From: Enterococcus sp. 9E7_DIV0242
GTDB lineage: Bacteria > Bacillota > Bacilli > Lactobacillales > Enterococcaceae
NCBI RefSeq assembly: GCF_002140975.2
Contig: NZ_CP147247.1
Coordinates: 62,001-126,000, forward strand
DNA length: 64,000 bases
Direction of reading: 5' to 3'
The stretch's first letter is position 1; every line of letters starts with the position of its first letter. Shown here piece after piece: positions 35,374 to 43,198 of the stretch. The notes under the pieces are model-generated. The model worked only from the letters and a program-made list of their open reading frames with translations. It did not search any database and was not told the origin of the DNA. The position numbers and the translations under genes are program-made.

Positions 35374-35674
35374 ATCTCTTCCTCCTCGGGAATTTTTTTT
35401 TACACCCTTATTCTATAAATCAATAGGGGAGTTTACGATAAACCGGAGGAACTAAACACGAAAAGAAAGCGCATACAATTTGTGTTTGAAAAAAACCTCT
35501 ATTTTACAGGATTTAAAAACGTTGTTATATCAAGGGTTTAGAAAAGTTTAGGTAAAGGGTTTAGAAATTTTTTTCGCCAAGAGAAAAAGTTGATGTTATA
35601 ATTTGAGTAGATGACAAGGAGCGGTAAAGGTTTATCACTTAAACCAGCACTTCTAAATGAAAGGGGTTTCTTTT
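35374..35674. promoter_or_regulatory. Divergent agu regulatory region with cre-like site
   Basis: About 300 bp separate aguB from the LuxR-type regulator. AGAAAGCGCATACA (35464-35477) fits a CcpA cre site, matching the known catabolite control of agmatine genes in E. faecalis. TATAAT at 35597-35602 is a likely -10 box for the regulator. The operator of the regulator itself could not be picked out. Confidence 0.55.
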
Positions 35675-36634
35675 ATGATTGCAGTATTTCTTTATAATAT
35701 TCTGTTGATTGTTCTCTATGCATTGACTATGGCACTGTCTATCCATTTCTTTTTACGACGGAAACAACCACTTTTTTTATTCCTAACGATTTATCTGCTC
35801 TTCTTCATTTTTGATAATGCGATTATTTATATGACAGAATTCATCAATAGCTTTGCTTCGAGTTACAACGAAACCTTCATGAGCATTCCTGTAGCAAAAA
35901 CGATCATTTATGTCGCAAATGCCTATTGCTCCTTATTAATTATCAACCATCTCCTCAAACGAAAAACTTCTTTTTACCAATATGGTTTAGTCGTAGTATT
36001 GACCCTCTGGATGTCTATGGTTCCTTTATTGCAGAATTCAGCAACAAAAGTCTGGCTGTATTATCTGCCCAATCAGTTGTTTCTAATTTATTTAGGGGTA
36101 TATGGCTGGATTCACTTGAAAAAGGCAGTAGACTTTTCAACTGCTCGCTATTTTTACACAAAATGGATAAGTTTATGCTCTATTCTTTTTGGGTTACTTA
36201 TTCTTCTTGAAGATTCCTACGTTATTTATTGGGTGGATCAATATACGATTTTAAATGTAAAAATCAACAATCGAAATATCTGTGAGGATATCTTTTCTAT
36301 GTTGGTCTGTTTTTTACTGTTGCATTTCTTCTTTAAAACGGAGGTGCAGGAAGAGCAGCAGCCTATTGAAGAACAAGAAGATCTGCAATTTCAACTATTT
36401 TGCCAACATTATCACTTCACCCAACGCGAGCAGGAAATTTGTCAGCTGCTATTGGAACACAAGTCCAATCAGCAAATTGCGGATGAGATATTTTTATCAC
36501 TAGGGACAGTCAAAACTCATATCCATAATATTTTTATAAAGTTAAATGTCAAAAAAAGAAATCAAGTGATTGAAGCATATGAAGCCTTTAATAAATCTGG
36601 GAAGCTGCAGGCGGAAGTGTCATCGGCTGTTTGA
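35675..36634 (+). CDS. aguR: Membrane LuxR-type regulator of agmatine catabolism
   Basis: Membrane sensor and transcription factor in one protein, 319 residues from ATG 35675, which has AAAGGGG eight bases upstream (an ATG 18 bp earlier has none). Seven hydrophobic segments occupy about residues 1-225. A LuxR-type helix-turn-helix follows at about 250-310 (FTQREQEICQLLLEHKSNQQI, then LSLGTVKTHIHNIFIKLNVKKR). In E. faecalis AguR is a one-component agmatine-sensing activator of aguBDAC; the same layout here supports that role. It is divergent from the agu operon. Confidence 0.9.
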   Translation: MIAVFLYNILLIVLYALTMALSIHFFLRRKQPLFLFLTIYLLFFIFDNAIIYMTEFINSFASSYNETFMSIPVAKTIIYVANAYCSLLIINHLLKRKTSFYQYGLVVVLTLWMSMVPLLQNSATKVWLYYLPNQLFLIYLGVYGWIHLKKAVDFSTARYFYTKWISLCSILFGLLILLEDSYVIYWVDQYTILNVKINNRNICEDIFSMLVCFLLLHFFFKTEVQEEQQPIEEQEDLQFQLFCQHYHFTQREQEICQLLLEHKSNQQIADEIFLSLGTVKTHIHNIFIKLNVKKRNQVIEAYEAFNKSGKLQAEVSSAV

Positions 36635-36693
36635 ACCAATGAAATGCTCTTCGATTAGAACTAGTGAAATACTGTAGAATCAATAAAAAAGTT

Positions 36694-36731
36694 AAAAGTG
36701 CGTTTCTCGAATGAGAAAACGCACTTTTTAC
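36694..36731. terminator. Bidirectional terminator between aguR and the SLC13 transporter gene
   Basis: AAAAGTGCGTTT and AAACGCACTTTT (36694-36729), extended by CTC/GAG, form a perfect stem flanked by A and T runs, so it can end both converging genes. Confidence 0.9.
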
Positions 36732-36776
36732 TAGAGCTGCTTCTAGCTATTCTTGGTGTTGAATAAGGGTATCGCT

Positions 36777-38180
36777 TTACACGATACCGAGCGCCTGAGC
36801 GATAAGAACGAAGCCAACGCATAGTATGATCCAAGCCATAGAGATAATAAAGCCGGGTTTCATCATGTCCCACATTTTCCAATGACCATAGTGATATGTT
36901 GTCAATGGAATCGGATCTAGCGGCATCAGAAAGACGTCAGAAGCTGTAAAAGCGATAGGAAGTACTAAAAGTGCCGGATTTATTCCAATATTCTGAGCCA
37001 AAAGAGCTACCATAGGGACAGCAACAACAATGACGGCACTTGATACTGGAATCAGCAAATGAGAAAATACGCCAAATGCTGTCACAGCAAACAAAACGAC
37101 AAGAATCGGTGAATCTACTAATCCGCCTAATATGGCGTTTGCTAACCATTGTGACCCTTGTGTGCTGGAAATTGCCATTGCTAAGCTATTGGAGCCGCCG
37201 ACTAAAAGAAGTAACTCCCAGTTGATGGATTTGTTTGCTTTCTCCCATGTACACAAATCGACTCCGGGAATAAAGAACAGAGAGGTTGCAATGATAGCTA
37301 CGACCGCTGTGTTGATTCCGTTCCAAGGCTGAGTTAACCAGAGAATTAGTTCAATTGAAAAGATAACTAAAAACTTTTTCTCAGCGGTAGTTAGTTTACC
37401 CAGTTTTTTTGCTTCTTCTTTTACATCATCCAGTCCTTGAACGATATCGATTTCTGATGGAATCATTTTCATGATGATGAACCATGCAATAAGCGTCAAA
37501 ATAATCGCCATTGGAAAGCCAACCATTGTCCATTGGAAAAAGTTGATCGTAACACCAGCAGTGCTTTCCAGTAAAGAAATAGCTAAAACGTTCAGACCGC
37601 TTCCCGCCGGTGTACCAATTCCACCGATTGCTGCTGCAACAGGAATACCGATCATCATCTGTTTTCCGAAATTGGATTTTCCAGGGGTGCAATTATTTTT
37701 TTTCAGTAGGGTTGTAGCAACACCAGCGAAAATGATTGCTGCAGGAATGCTAAGCAATACACCGGAAATCAAAGAGGTTGATAGCATATAGCTTAAAAGA
37801 ACGCGACTTGATTTTTTTCCGAATAACGTACTGATAAAAAGAGACACTCGTTTTCCTAATCCAGTTTCCACGAAGACATGTGCGATAATAAAGGTCGACA
37901 TAATGAAAAGCACCGTAGCAATCATGAAGTTCGACATCGCTTCCTCCATAGAAACGATACCTAGGGTTGGCATAATCATCACAAATAGCGAGGCTGATAA
38001 TCCAATAGGGATAACCTCAAATATCCAAGAAATAACAGCAACTGCCATAAGTGCTAAAGATTTTTTTCCTTCAACGGTTAAACCATCCGGTGTGGGAAAC
38101 ATAACGATTGCAACATACAATAAAATACAAACAATAATAACAACAAACTTTTTTTTATCAAAAACGGCCTTTTCTTTCAT
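36777..38180 (-). CDS. SLC13/DASS family dicarboxylate or citrate transporter
   Basis: Secondary transporter of 467 residues with about 11-13 membrane segments, of the divalent anion:Na+ symporter family (CitT/SdcS-like). The family's SNT-type substrate loops are recognisable as GTPAGSGLNVLAISLLE (about 192-208) and LVGGSNSLAMAISSTQGSQWLA (about 327-348), with ASDVFLMPLDPIPLTTYHYGHW near the C-terminus. The substrate is probably a di- or tricarboxylate, but sequence does not decide it. It is divergent from a LysR regulator that probably controls it. A second start was not needed: GGAGGAAATC precedes the ATG. Confidence 0.87.
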   Translation of the reverse strand: MKEKAVFDKKKFVVIIVCILLYVAIVMFPTPDGLTVEGKKSLALMAVAVISWIFEVIPIGLSASLFVMIMPTLGIVSMEEAMSNFMIATVLFIMSTFIIAHVFVETGLGKRVSLFISTLFGKKSSRVLLSYMLSTSLISGVLLSIPAAIIFAGVATTLLKKNNCTPGKSNFGKQMMIGIPVAAAIGGIGTPAGSGLNVLAISLLESTAGVTINFFQWTMVGFPMAIILTLIAWFIIMKMIPSEIDIVQGLDDVKEEAKKLGKLTTAEKKFLVIFSIELILWLTQPWNGINTAVVAIIATSLFFIPGVDLCTWEKANKSINWELLLLVGGSNSLAMAISSTQGSQWLANAILGGLVDSPILVVLFAVTAFGVFSHLLIPVSSAVIVVAVPMVALLAQNIGINPALLVLPIAFTASDVFLMPLDPIPLTTYHYGHWKMWDMMKPGFIISMAWIILCVGFVLIAQALGIV

Positions 38181-38673
38181 GATTTCCTCCTTGTGTCGAT
38201 TGAGAGGGTAGCTAAATAGCAGTTTACGAAGTAAGATAGATAGTTACCTAAAAGGATTCTCTACTACCAAATATTGAACGCTTCAATAAACAGCTTTTGT
38301 AACATAGTTAATGCTCTCTATTAAAAAATCCGTGGTGCGTGTTTTGTTTCCAATTAGGTCTCTCTTTTTTTCATCCAGTAATAATCATGTTAGAACCATC
38401 TATTTAATGATGATAAGTGCAGGTTGAATAGAATAGCTTCCGCTAATTATGGGTTTCTAGTCAGAATTTTTGAGAGAAACATATAGGTATATTACTTAGA
38501 TAACTAACGAGATAGATGGATAATGTAAAACAATCGGCTTCTTTTAGTAGTCATTTATCCCTCTCTTATGTGATTTTTTTCACAATATAATAATACTACT
38601 TTTACCTTGACAAACAATCGTGGAAAAACTATCGTAAACATAGTGATTTGATTATGGAAAAAGGAGGTTGGAG
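38181..38673. promoter_or_regulatory. Divergent promoter region between SLC13 transporter and LysR genes
   Basis: About 490 bp without a coding frame. TTGACA (38607-38612) with TATCGT (38630-38635, spacing 17) is the best plus-strand promoter for the LysR gene; the minus-strand promoter is not clear. A LysR-type T-N11-A box is likely but no single copy stands out. Confidence 0.45.
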
Positions 38674-39567
38674 ATGAATATTAGACAGATGGAGTCCTTC
38701 CTTGTTTTGAGTGAAGAGTTACATTATGGAAGGGCCGCAGAGCGATTGGAGATATCACAGCCTTCGTTGAGCCAACAAATCAAAATATTGGAAAGTGAAT
38801 TAGGTGTTTCTTTATTTAATAAGCAGGGGAGAAACATTGTACTGAGTAAGGCAGGGCAGCTGTTCTTGCGACATGTCATTACGATTCTTCATGAAGTGCA
38901 TGAAGTCAGAAGAGATATGACTTATTTTCAAAATATTGAACGAGATGCCATCGTACTTGGCGCATCAGGTAGTCATTTACTGCATCATATCTTTAAGCAG
39001 TTTACAGAGGTCTTTCCCGATGTCATGTTACAAATAAAAGAATATCCGAGTAGTATAACGATCCGAAAGCTACTGGATCAGCAAATAGATATAGGTGTTA
39101 CTTATCAGGCGGAGGACATTGAAAATCTAGTATCTGAGCCATTGTTTGAAGACCAGTTCTTAGCTGTTATTCCTAAGGAACATGAGCTGGCTGAGAAAGA
39201 GAAGATTTATTTGTGTGATTTGGAGAATCAACCGTTGATATTACTGGAACAGGAGCTTTTTTTGCGAAAGGTGATCGATCGAGAGCTGCAGAAACGGCAT
39301 ATATTACCGAACGTGATTTGTGAGCTGGGGAACCATTATGCTTGCTTGGAATATTGTAAGTCGCAATTAGGAATAGCGATCATCGTTTCCTCCTTTTTCA
39401 GTGAAGTTCCAGATTCTGTTGTATTGAAAAAGATAGAGGATTTGTCTAAAAAAGAAACCATGATGTTGATGTATCGTAAAGAACTAGTCATTGATGAGCC
39501 AATCAGATATCTCTTAGATAATTTTCGACATTCTGAATGGGTAAAATCAGCTCAATCATACGAATAA
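38674..39567 (+). CDS. LysR family transcriptional regulator
   Basis: LysR-type regulator of 297 residues from ATG 38674, which lies six bases after GGAGG. The winged helix at 1-60 is typical (RQMESFLVLSEELHYGRAAERLEISQPSLSQQIKILESELG). Residues 90-290 are the periplasmic-binding-like effector domain. The gene is divergent from the SLC13 transporter, the classic layout for a LysR activator and its target, so the effector may be the transported acid. A terminator follows immediately. Confidence 0.92.
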   Translation: MNIRQMESFLVLSEELHYGRAAERLEISQPSLSQQIKILESELGVSLFNKQGRNIVLSKAGQLFLRHVITILHEVHEVRRDMTYFQNIERDAIVLGASGSHLLHHIFKQFTEVFPDVMLQIKEYPSSITIRKLLDQQIDIGVTYQAEDIENLVSEPLFEDQFLAVIPKEHELAEKEKIYLCDLENQPLILLEQELFLRKVIDRELQKRHILPNVICELGNHYACLEYCKSQLGIAIIVSSFFSEVPDSVVLKKIEDLSKKETMMLMYRKELVIDEPIRYLLDNFRHSEWVKSAQSYE

Positions 39568-39580
39568 AAATAAGAAATAA

Positions 39581-39626
39581 TGAATCAAAAACCGCAAGTG
39601 TAAAACAACGGGTTTTTGATTCATTG
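39581..39626 (+). terminator. Terminator after the LysR gene
   Basis: TGAATCAAAAACC (39581-39593) pairs perfectly with GGTTTTTGATTCA (39611-39623). Confidence 0.8.
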
Positions 39627-39853
39627 TTTGCTGTTTTGCTCGAGAAAGGCAGAATATCAGTTGTGGTATGTGCATCTATGAGCAAGATGAAAAAAGTTCC
39701 TTGTAGCTATTGAAAATACCATAATAGAAATTCTTGATTAGAGCATATTTAGCTGTCTCTTCCTCTTCGAAGCGCATATTCTTTGATTTAAGAATCGCTA
39801 TTTTGCAATCGTTTTTACGACTTTTTGCATTTCATTGTTGACTCATTTGTGAG

Positions 39854-39881
39854 AAAAAAATCTCACTAAAAATAGTGAGAT
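39854..39881 (-). terminator. Terminator of the first Rgg-type gene
   Basis: ATCTCACTA (39860-39868) and TAGTGAGAT (39873-39881) form a 9-bp stem with a 4-nt loop; on the minus strand a run of seven T follows. It lies about 105 bp after the regulator stop. Confidence 0.85.
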
Positions 39882-39986
39882 AGAGGCGCAAGCCACCTAG
39901 ATTTTTATATTATTACAATGATTTTAATGCTTCTTTATGTAAAATGTATATTTTCTTGTACTACTTAAAAAAATTTTACACAGATG

Positions 39987-40889
39987 TTAATCGACCTGTA
40001 TGGTATTGATTGTAGAATTTTCTGCTCCTCGGAAGTTTAGAGTTAGAACTTCTACTTCTTTCTCAATCATTTTTGACTGTTGATTTTCTCCAAGGTCATC
40101 AAGAAAATGGATATAATCATAAACTTTTCTGATATATTGGTAGTTTCCTTTAGTAAGATAACTATATAAATTGCTCAAATACTCAATATTCATTCGATAT
40201 TGATAATCTTGATTTTTAACATTCTGCTTATTAGCAAGATGAAGATATTTTTTAGCTTTTTCATAATCTCTATTATATAATTTTACAGTTATTAAGTTGG
40301 TTATTAGATTATAGGCAAATTGTTTTGTTGTTGTATTACGATTTTCTTCGTCTTCTAGAGGAATCGCTTTGCTAATCAATATATCTGAGTGAGTTTCATT
40401 CATTAAAAAAATCGTATTAGACATTAGTGCATAATCATATTGAAGAAAATAGGATTTTTGATCCAAGTAGTGGAAGATTTCCTCTAATTCAATTGTAGAT
40501 ACTTCGCTGATTTCTTCCCAGTGTTGAGAGAAAAATATTTTTATTGCAATATAGTTTGATAGGTCTTTCAATTTTTTTTGAGAATTATTATCTAATTTAT
40601 TGTAATAACGGCAAAGTTCATTTTTTTTCGTTTGATTATTAAGGTGGTTGGCACAGTACTGAAATAAGCTTCTAAATCGTTTTTGCTCTTCATCAATGGA
40701 AGAATAAAGAAAGAACTCTTCAGGTGAAATAGACATTTGGTCGAGGACCGATACAAGGTCCGACATTTTGATATCCTGTTTGCCATTTTCAATTCTCGAA
40801 TAGGCAGATGTATCGTGACCAGGCCACATTTCTTTTTGTGTCAGCTTTAATTTTCGTCTGAAAAAGAGTAAAGTCTCACTGATATTCAT
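39987..40889 (-). CDS. Rgg/GadR/MutR family transcriptional regulator (first copy)
   Basis: Cytoplasmic regulator of 300 residues. The N-terminal helix-turn-helix (about 1-65: SETLLFFRRKLKLTQKEMW, SAYSRIENGKQDI) is of the Rgg/MutR Cro-like type. The rest is a helical TPR-like domain (LSNYIAIKIFFSQHWEEIS, YDYALMSNTIFLM, AYNLITNLITVKLYNRDYEKAKKYLHLANK) that in Rgg proteins binds short peptide pheromones. It is divergent from a 17-codon hydrophobic peptide gene 139 bp away, strong evidence for an Rgg-peptide pair. It is AT-richer than neighbours such as the agu genes. A paralogue lies at 41843. Confidence 0.88.
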   Translation of the reverse strand: MNISETLLFFRRKLKLTQKEMWPGHDTSAYSRIENGKQDIKMSDLVSVLDQMSISPEEFFLYSSIDEEQKRFRSLFQYCANHLNNQTKKNELCRYYNKLDNNSQKKLKDLSNYIAIKIFFSQHWEEISEVSTIELEEIFHYLDQKSYFLQYDYALMSNTIFLMNETHSDILISKAIPLEDEENRNTTTKQFAYNLITNLITVKLYNRDYEKAKKYLHLANKQNVKNQDYQYRMNIEYLSNLYSYLTKGNYQYIRKVYDYIHFLDDLGENQQSKMIEKEVEVLTLNFRGAENSTINTIQVD

Positions 40890-40970
40890 AAATTAAATCC
40901 TCGTTATTTTTTGCTAAATTATATCACATTTGCATTAATTTGCGAAGATAATGATTAGAATTGATTTCAA

Positions 40971-40993
40971 AGTATCGTAATTTTTGATACTAT
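40971..40993 (+). promoter_or_regulatory. Inverted repeat and -10 box ahead of the short peptide gene
   Basis: AGTATC (40971-40976) and GATACT (40986-40991) form an inverted repeat with a 9-bp spacer; TACTAT (40988-40993) can act as -10 box. The site lies between the divergent Rgg gene and the peptide gene and is a candidate Rgg-binding operator. No good -35 box was seen, which fits an activated promoter. Confidence 0.5.
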
Positions 40994-41028
40994 GGAAGTG
41001 TAAATAAAAAGTAGAAGGAGGTGTAGAT

Positions 41029-41082
41029 ATGCTTGCTTTAGGGCTAATTATTGTTCCATTGCTTCTTATTGTTGCACCATAG
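41029..41082 (+). CDS. 17-residue hydrophobic peptide, candidate Rgg-associated pheromone precursor (SHP-like)
   Basis: A 17-codon gene encoding MLALGLIIVPLLLIVAP. It has a perfect ribosome site (AAGGAGG at 41015-41021, seven bases before ATG), lies 139 bp from a divergently transcribed Rgg-type regulator, and is followed 26 bp later by a terminator, so it is a self-contained transcription unit. Short hydrophobic peptides beside Rgg genes are pheromone precursors in streptococci. It is odd in having no charged residue, whereas streptococcal SHPs usually have Lys and Asp or Glu. Alternatives are a type I toxin-like peptide or a leader peptide. Confidence 0.65.
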   Translation: MLALGLIIVPLLLIVAP

Positions 41083-41107
41083 CTAGAAAAACTAAATCAT
41101 TGACTGA

Positions 41108-41146
41108 AAGAGAACAGGGCAGGGGGCTTCTGTTCTCTTCTTTTTA
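41108..41146 (+). terminator. Terminator of the short peptide gene
   Basis: AAGAGAACAG (41108-41117) pairs perfectly with CTGTTCTCTT (41130-41139), followed by CTTTTT. Confidence 0.9.
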
Positions 41147-41219
41147 TATAATTATTTAGAATGGAGAAAATTTAAAGTAAAACATTTCATTTTTTGACCA
41201 TTCTCCAAAAATAAAAAAA

Positions 41220-41266
41220 CTGATTCACTAGGGCGTTAATAGTGCCTTTAGTGAGTCAGCTTTTTT
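41220..41266. terminator. Second hairpin downstream of the peptide gene
   Basis: CTGATTCACTA and TAGTGAGTCAG arms (41220-41230 and 41249-41259) form a stem with inner pairs and a TTTTTT tail at 41261. A run of A precedes it, so it could also terminate minus-strand transcription. Confidence 0.75.
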
Positions 41267-41415
41267 GCAGAGTTGTTATGTATGTTATACCAGCACACAA
41301 GTTGATGCAGTAAATACATAATGCTCTTCTGCCTGATCCTTGTTGAACAACAAGTTTATTTTTCTTTATCACTTTCAGAGTAACAGTTCTGCAAAGTGAT
41401 GATGTCAGTAAAAAG

Positions 41416-41598
41416 ATGTATTCGATTGCTTTCGATCTATATGTAAATCTGAAAGCAAATCACCGCGAAATGTTGAAAACTCTTGCAAGGAAAAACATTT
41501 ACAGTGGTTTCAAATGGACTTATACTGACTACTCCTTGACTTACCCCTTTTTTGAAAAGAATTCAACTGCCGACTGGATAGGACTACAGCCTGGTTAA
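41416..41598 (+). pseudogene. Possible truncated VapD-like protein
   Basis: An isolated frame of 60 codons begins MYSIAFDL, and GFKWT follows near residue 31. VapD endoribonucleases commonly begin MYAIAFDL and have a GF-W/R-Q segment near the same distance. The frame stops well short of the usual 90 or so residues and has no good ribosome site. I read it as a decayed remnant in the gap between the two Rgg genes, with low confidence; it may be chance. Confidence 0.3.
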
Positions 41599-41762
41599 AC
41601 CATAGAGACAATTAGTGATTTGGTGTAATGTCTAAAGGTACTATTACAGTAAGCATCTGTTCCTTTTCATAAGTCAACTATACCAAGCAGATGATAGGAA
41701 ATAAATAGGTGCTAAGCGATTGGGTAAAAGGTGCACGAATTAGATCGCATTAATAACGATCA

Positions 41763-41808
41763 TTGTAAAATAAATGAAAATGTGCTATATTTTGTGCTAA
41801 ATTAGCAC
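41763..41808 (+). promoter_or_regulatory. Promoter with palindromic operator of the second Rgg-type gene
   Basis: TTGTAA (41763-41768) and TATATT (41786-41791) are spaced by 17 bp. The perfect palindrome GTGCTAA-A-TTAGCAC (41794-41808) sits right behind the -10 box, at the start site; a partial copy of its left arm (GTGCTATAT) overlaps the -10 box. Autoregulation is the simplest reading. Confidence 0.7.
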
Positions 41809-41842
41809 GTTAAGGAGTTATGGTATGGTAAAGGAGTTAAAA

Positions 41843-42739
41843 ATGAAAATTGGTGACACGCTCAGGTTTTTCAGAACGTTGAAAGGGTTTACTCAAAAAG
41901 AAGTATTGAAATCTTCTACAGATCATTCGATTTATTCTAGAATAGAAAATGGGAAGAGAAGTGTTAGGCTAGAGGAATTACAAGAAATTTTGGACACATT
42001 ATCAGTAAACATAGAAGAGTTTATTTCATTTAGTGGTTTTGATACAAACCAAGGTGTTTTTCGCAAAAATTTTTATGGTGCTGCTGCTGATTTAGAGGAT
42101 TTGGAAAAGAAAGCAATTGTAATAAAATACTATAGAGAAATTTTGGCAACGCCAAAGAAAACAACTGTCCAGCTATCTAATCTAGTATCGATCAAAGCTT
42201 TTTTCTCACAATTTTGGTCAGAGGTAGTTCCTGTGACGCAAGAAGAGATACAAGAAGCCTATGATTTGTTGTCCAATACAGATTATCTATCGCAGTATGA
42301 TTATGCTCTACTGGCTAACATAGTATTTCAATTTCCTACGGAACAAAGAAAAGTATTGATGAAAAAAGCTTATCCAATTATGGACCAATCACTGAGAGAT
42401 CCTGAAACGTTAAAGCTAGCTTATAATGCGATTCCAAATGCTATGACTGCTTGTATACAGGAAAAGCAATATGATGAGGGCAAGGAATATGCTAAGATGA
42501 TTGATACTATTGAAAAATCTGCTAAAAATGTTCATATAATTATGAACATTAAGTATCTGGAAAATTTGATTTATCTTATTACTACAGGTGATCGTTCTTA
42601 TCAAAAAAAAATCAACAGATATATTGATATTTTGCAGGAACATGGCTTTACGGCTATTGCAGAAGCTTCTGACAAAGAGATGAGGATACTTACATTTGGA
42701 GAGATAGATAAAGGGGATGTCCCTATCAACACAATGTAA
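41843..42739 (+). CDS. Rgg/GadR/MutR family transcriptional regulator (second copy)
   Basis: Paralogue of the regulator at 39987, on the opposite strand. It has a Cro-like helix-turn-helix at about 1-65 (GDTLRFFRTLKGFTQKEV, IYSRIENGKRSVRLEEL) and a helical peptide-binding-type domain (VSIKAFFSQFWSEVV, YDYALLANIVFQFPTE). I prefer ATG 41843 (298 residues), six bases after AAAGGAG; ATG 41825 also has AAGGAG seven bases upstream and would add six residues. It lies behind a perfect palindrome. A small membrane protein gene follows 108 bp later and could be its target. No second short peptide gene was found next to it. Confidence 0.86.
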   Translation: MKIGDTLRFFRTLKGFTQKEVLKSSTDHSIYSRIENGKRSVRLEELQEILDTLSVNIEEFISFSGFDTNQGVFRKNFYGAAADLEDLEKKAIVIKYYREILATPKKTTVQLSNLVSIKAFFSQFWSEVVPVTQEEIQEAYDLLSNTDYLSQYDYALLANIVFQFPTEQRKVLMKKAYPIMDQSLRDPETLKLAYNAIPNAMTACIQEKQYDEGKEYAKMIDTIEKSAKNVHIIMNIKYLENLIYLITTGDRSYQKKINRYIDILQEHGFTAIAEASDKEMRILTFGEIDKGDVPINTM

Positions 42740-42847
42740 ACTGAAAAAGTAACTCAAATAAAAGTATACTCGTCATTAAAAAAATTTTAAGCTATGTTTA
42801 AGCAATCAGGTGTATCCTAAATTCTTGTTAAGAGAGGGTGGATACAT

Positions 42848-43075
42848 ATGCAAAAGAAAATAAATAAATGGATGATCAGTACGATCGTTGTTAGTGTATT
42901 GTCAGTCGGCATCATTTCGTTTCTAAGTTATAAATTAATGTCTCAACCAAGTATGGAAATGCCGAACGGTCAAATGATGGACGGGGAGATGCCGGATGGT
43001 GAGAGACCGCAAGGAGGCCCTCCTGGCATGGAGCAGGATTCCGGAACGGAAAACAGCCAAAACGCTGATATTTAG
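42848..43075 (+). CDS. Small membrane protein with Met/Pro/Gly-rich tail
   Basis: Hypothetical protein of 75 residues. After a basic start (QKKINK) one membrane helix spans about 8-29, then an extracytoplasmic tail of about 40 residues rich in Met, Pro, Gly and acidic residues (SMEMPNGQMMDGEMPDGE, then GGPPGMEQDSG). Repeated MPxG/MDGE units look like a low-complexity, possibly metal-binding tail; eight Met lie in the 75 residues. GAGAGGGTGG precedes the ATG. It follows the second Rgg gene and may belong to the same regulon. No family recognised. Confidence 0.65.
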   Translation: MQKKINKWMISTIVVSVLSVGIISFLSYKLMSQPSMEMPNGQMMDGEMPDGERPQGGPPGMEQDSGTENSQNADI

Positions 43076-43082
43076 TTCGAAA

Positions 43083-43137
43083 TAAAAAAAGCAAGAGCGA
43101 GAGGATGCTGGTATCTTCTTGGTCTTGCTTTTTCTGC
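43083..43137 (+). terminator. Terminator after the Met-rich small protein gene
   Basis: AAAAAAAGCAAGA and TCTTGCTTTTT arms close a hairpin of about 50 nt, ending in a T run at about 43134. Confidence 0.75.
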
Positions 43138-43198
43138 AATCTGCATCTGTTCTTCTTATGCTATAATAGAGAAACTTTAATCTAAAGGAGGGCTTAAC

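Noticed and set aside
37471..37791. 106-codon plus-strand frame inside the SLC13 gene
   Set aside because: Antisense shadow of a membrane protein gene; no start signal.
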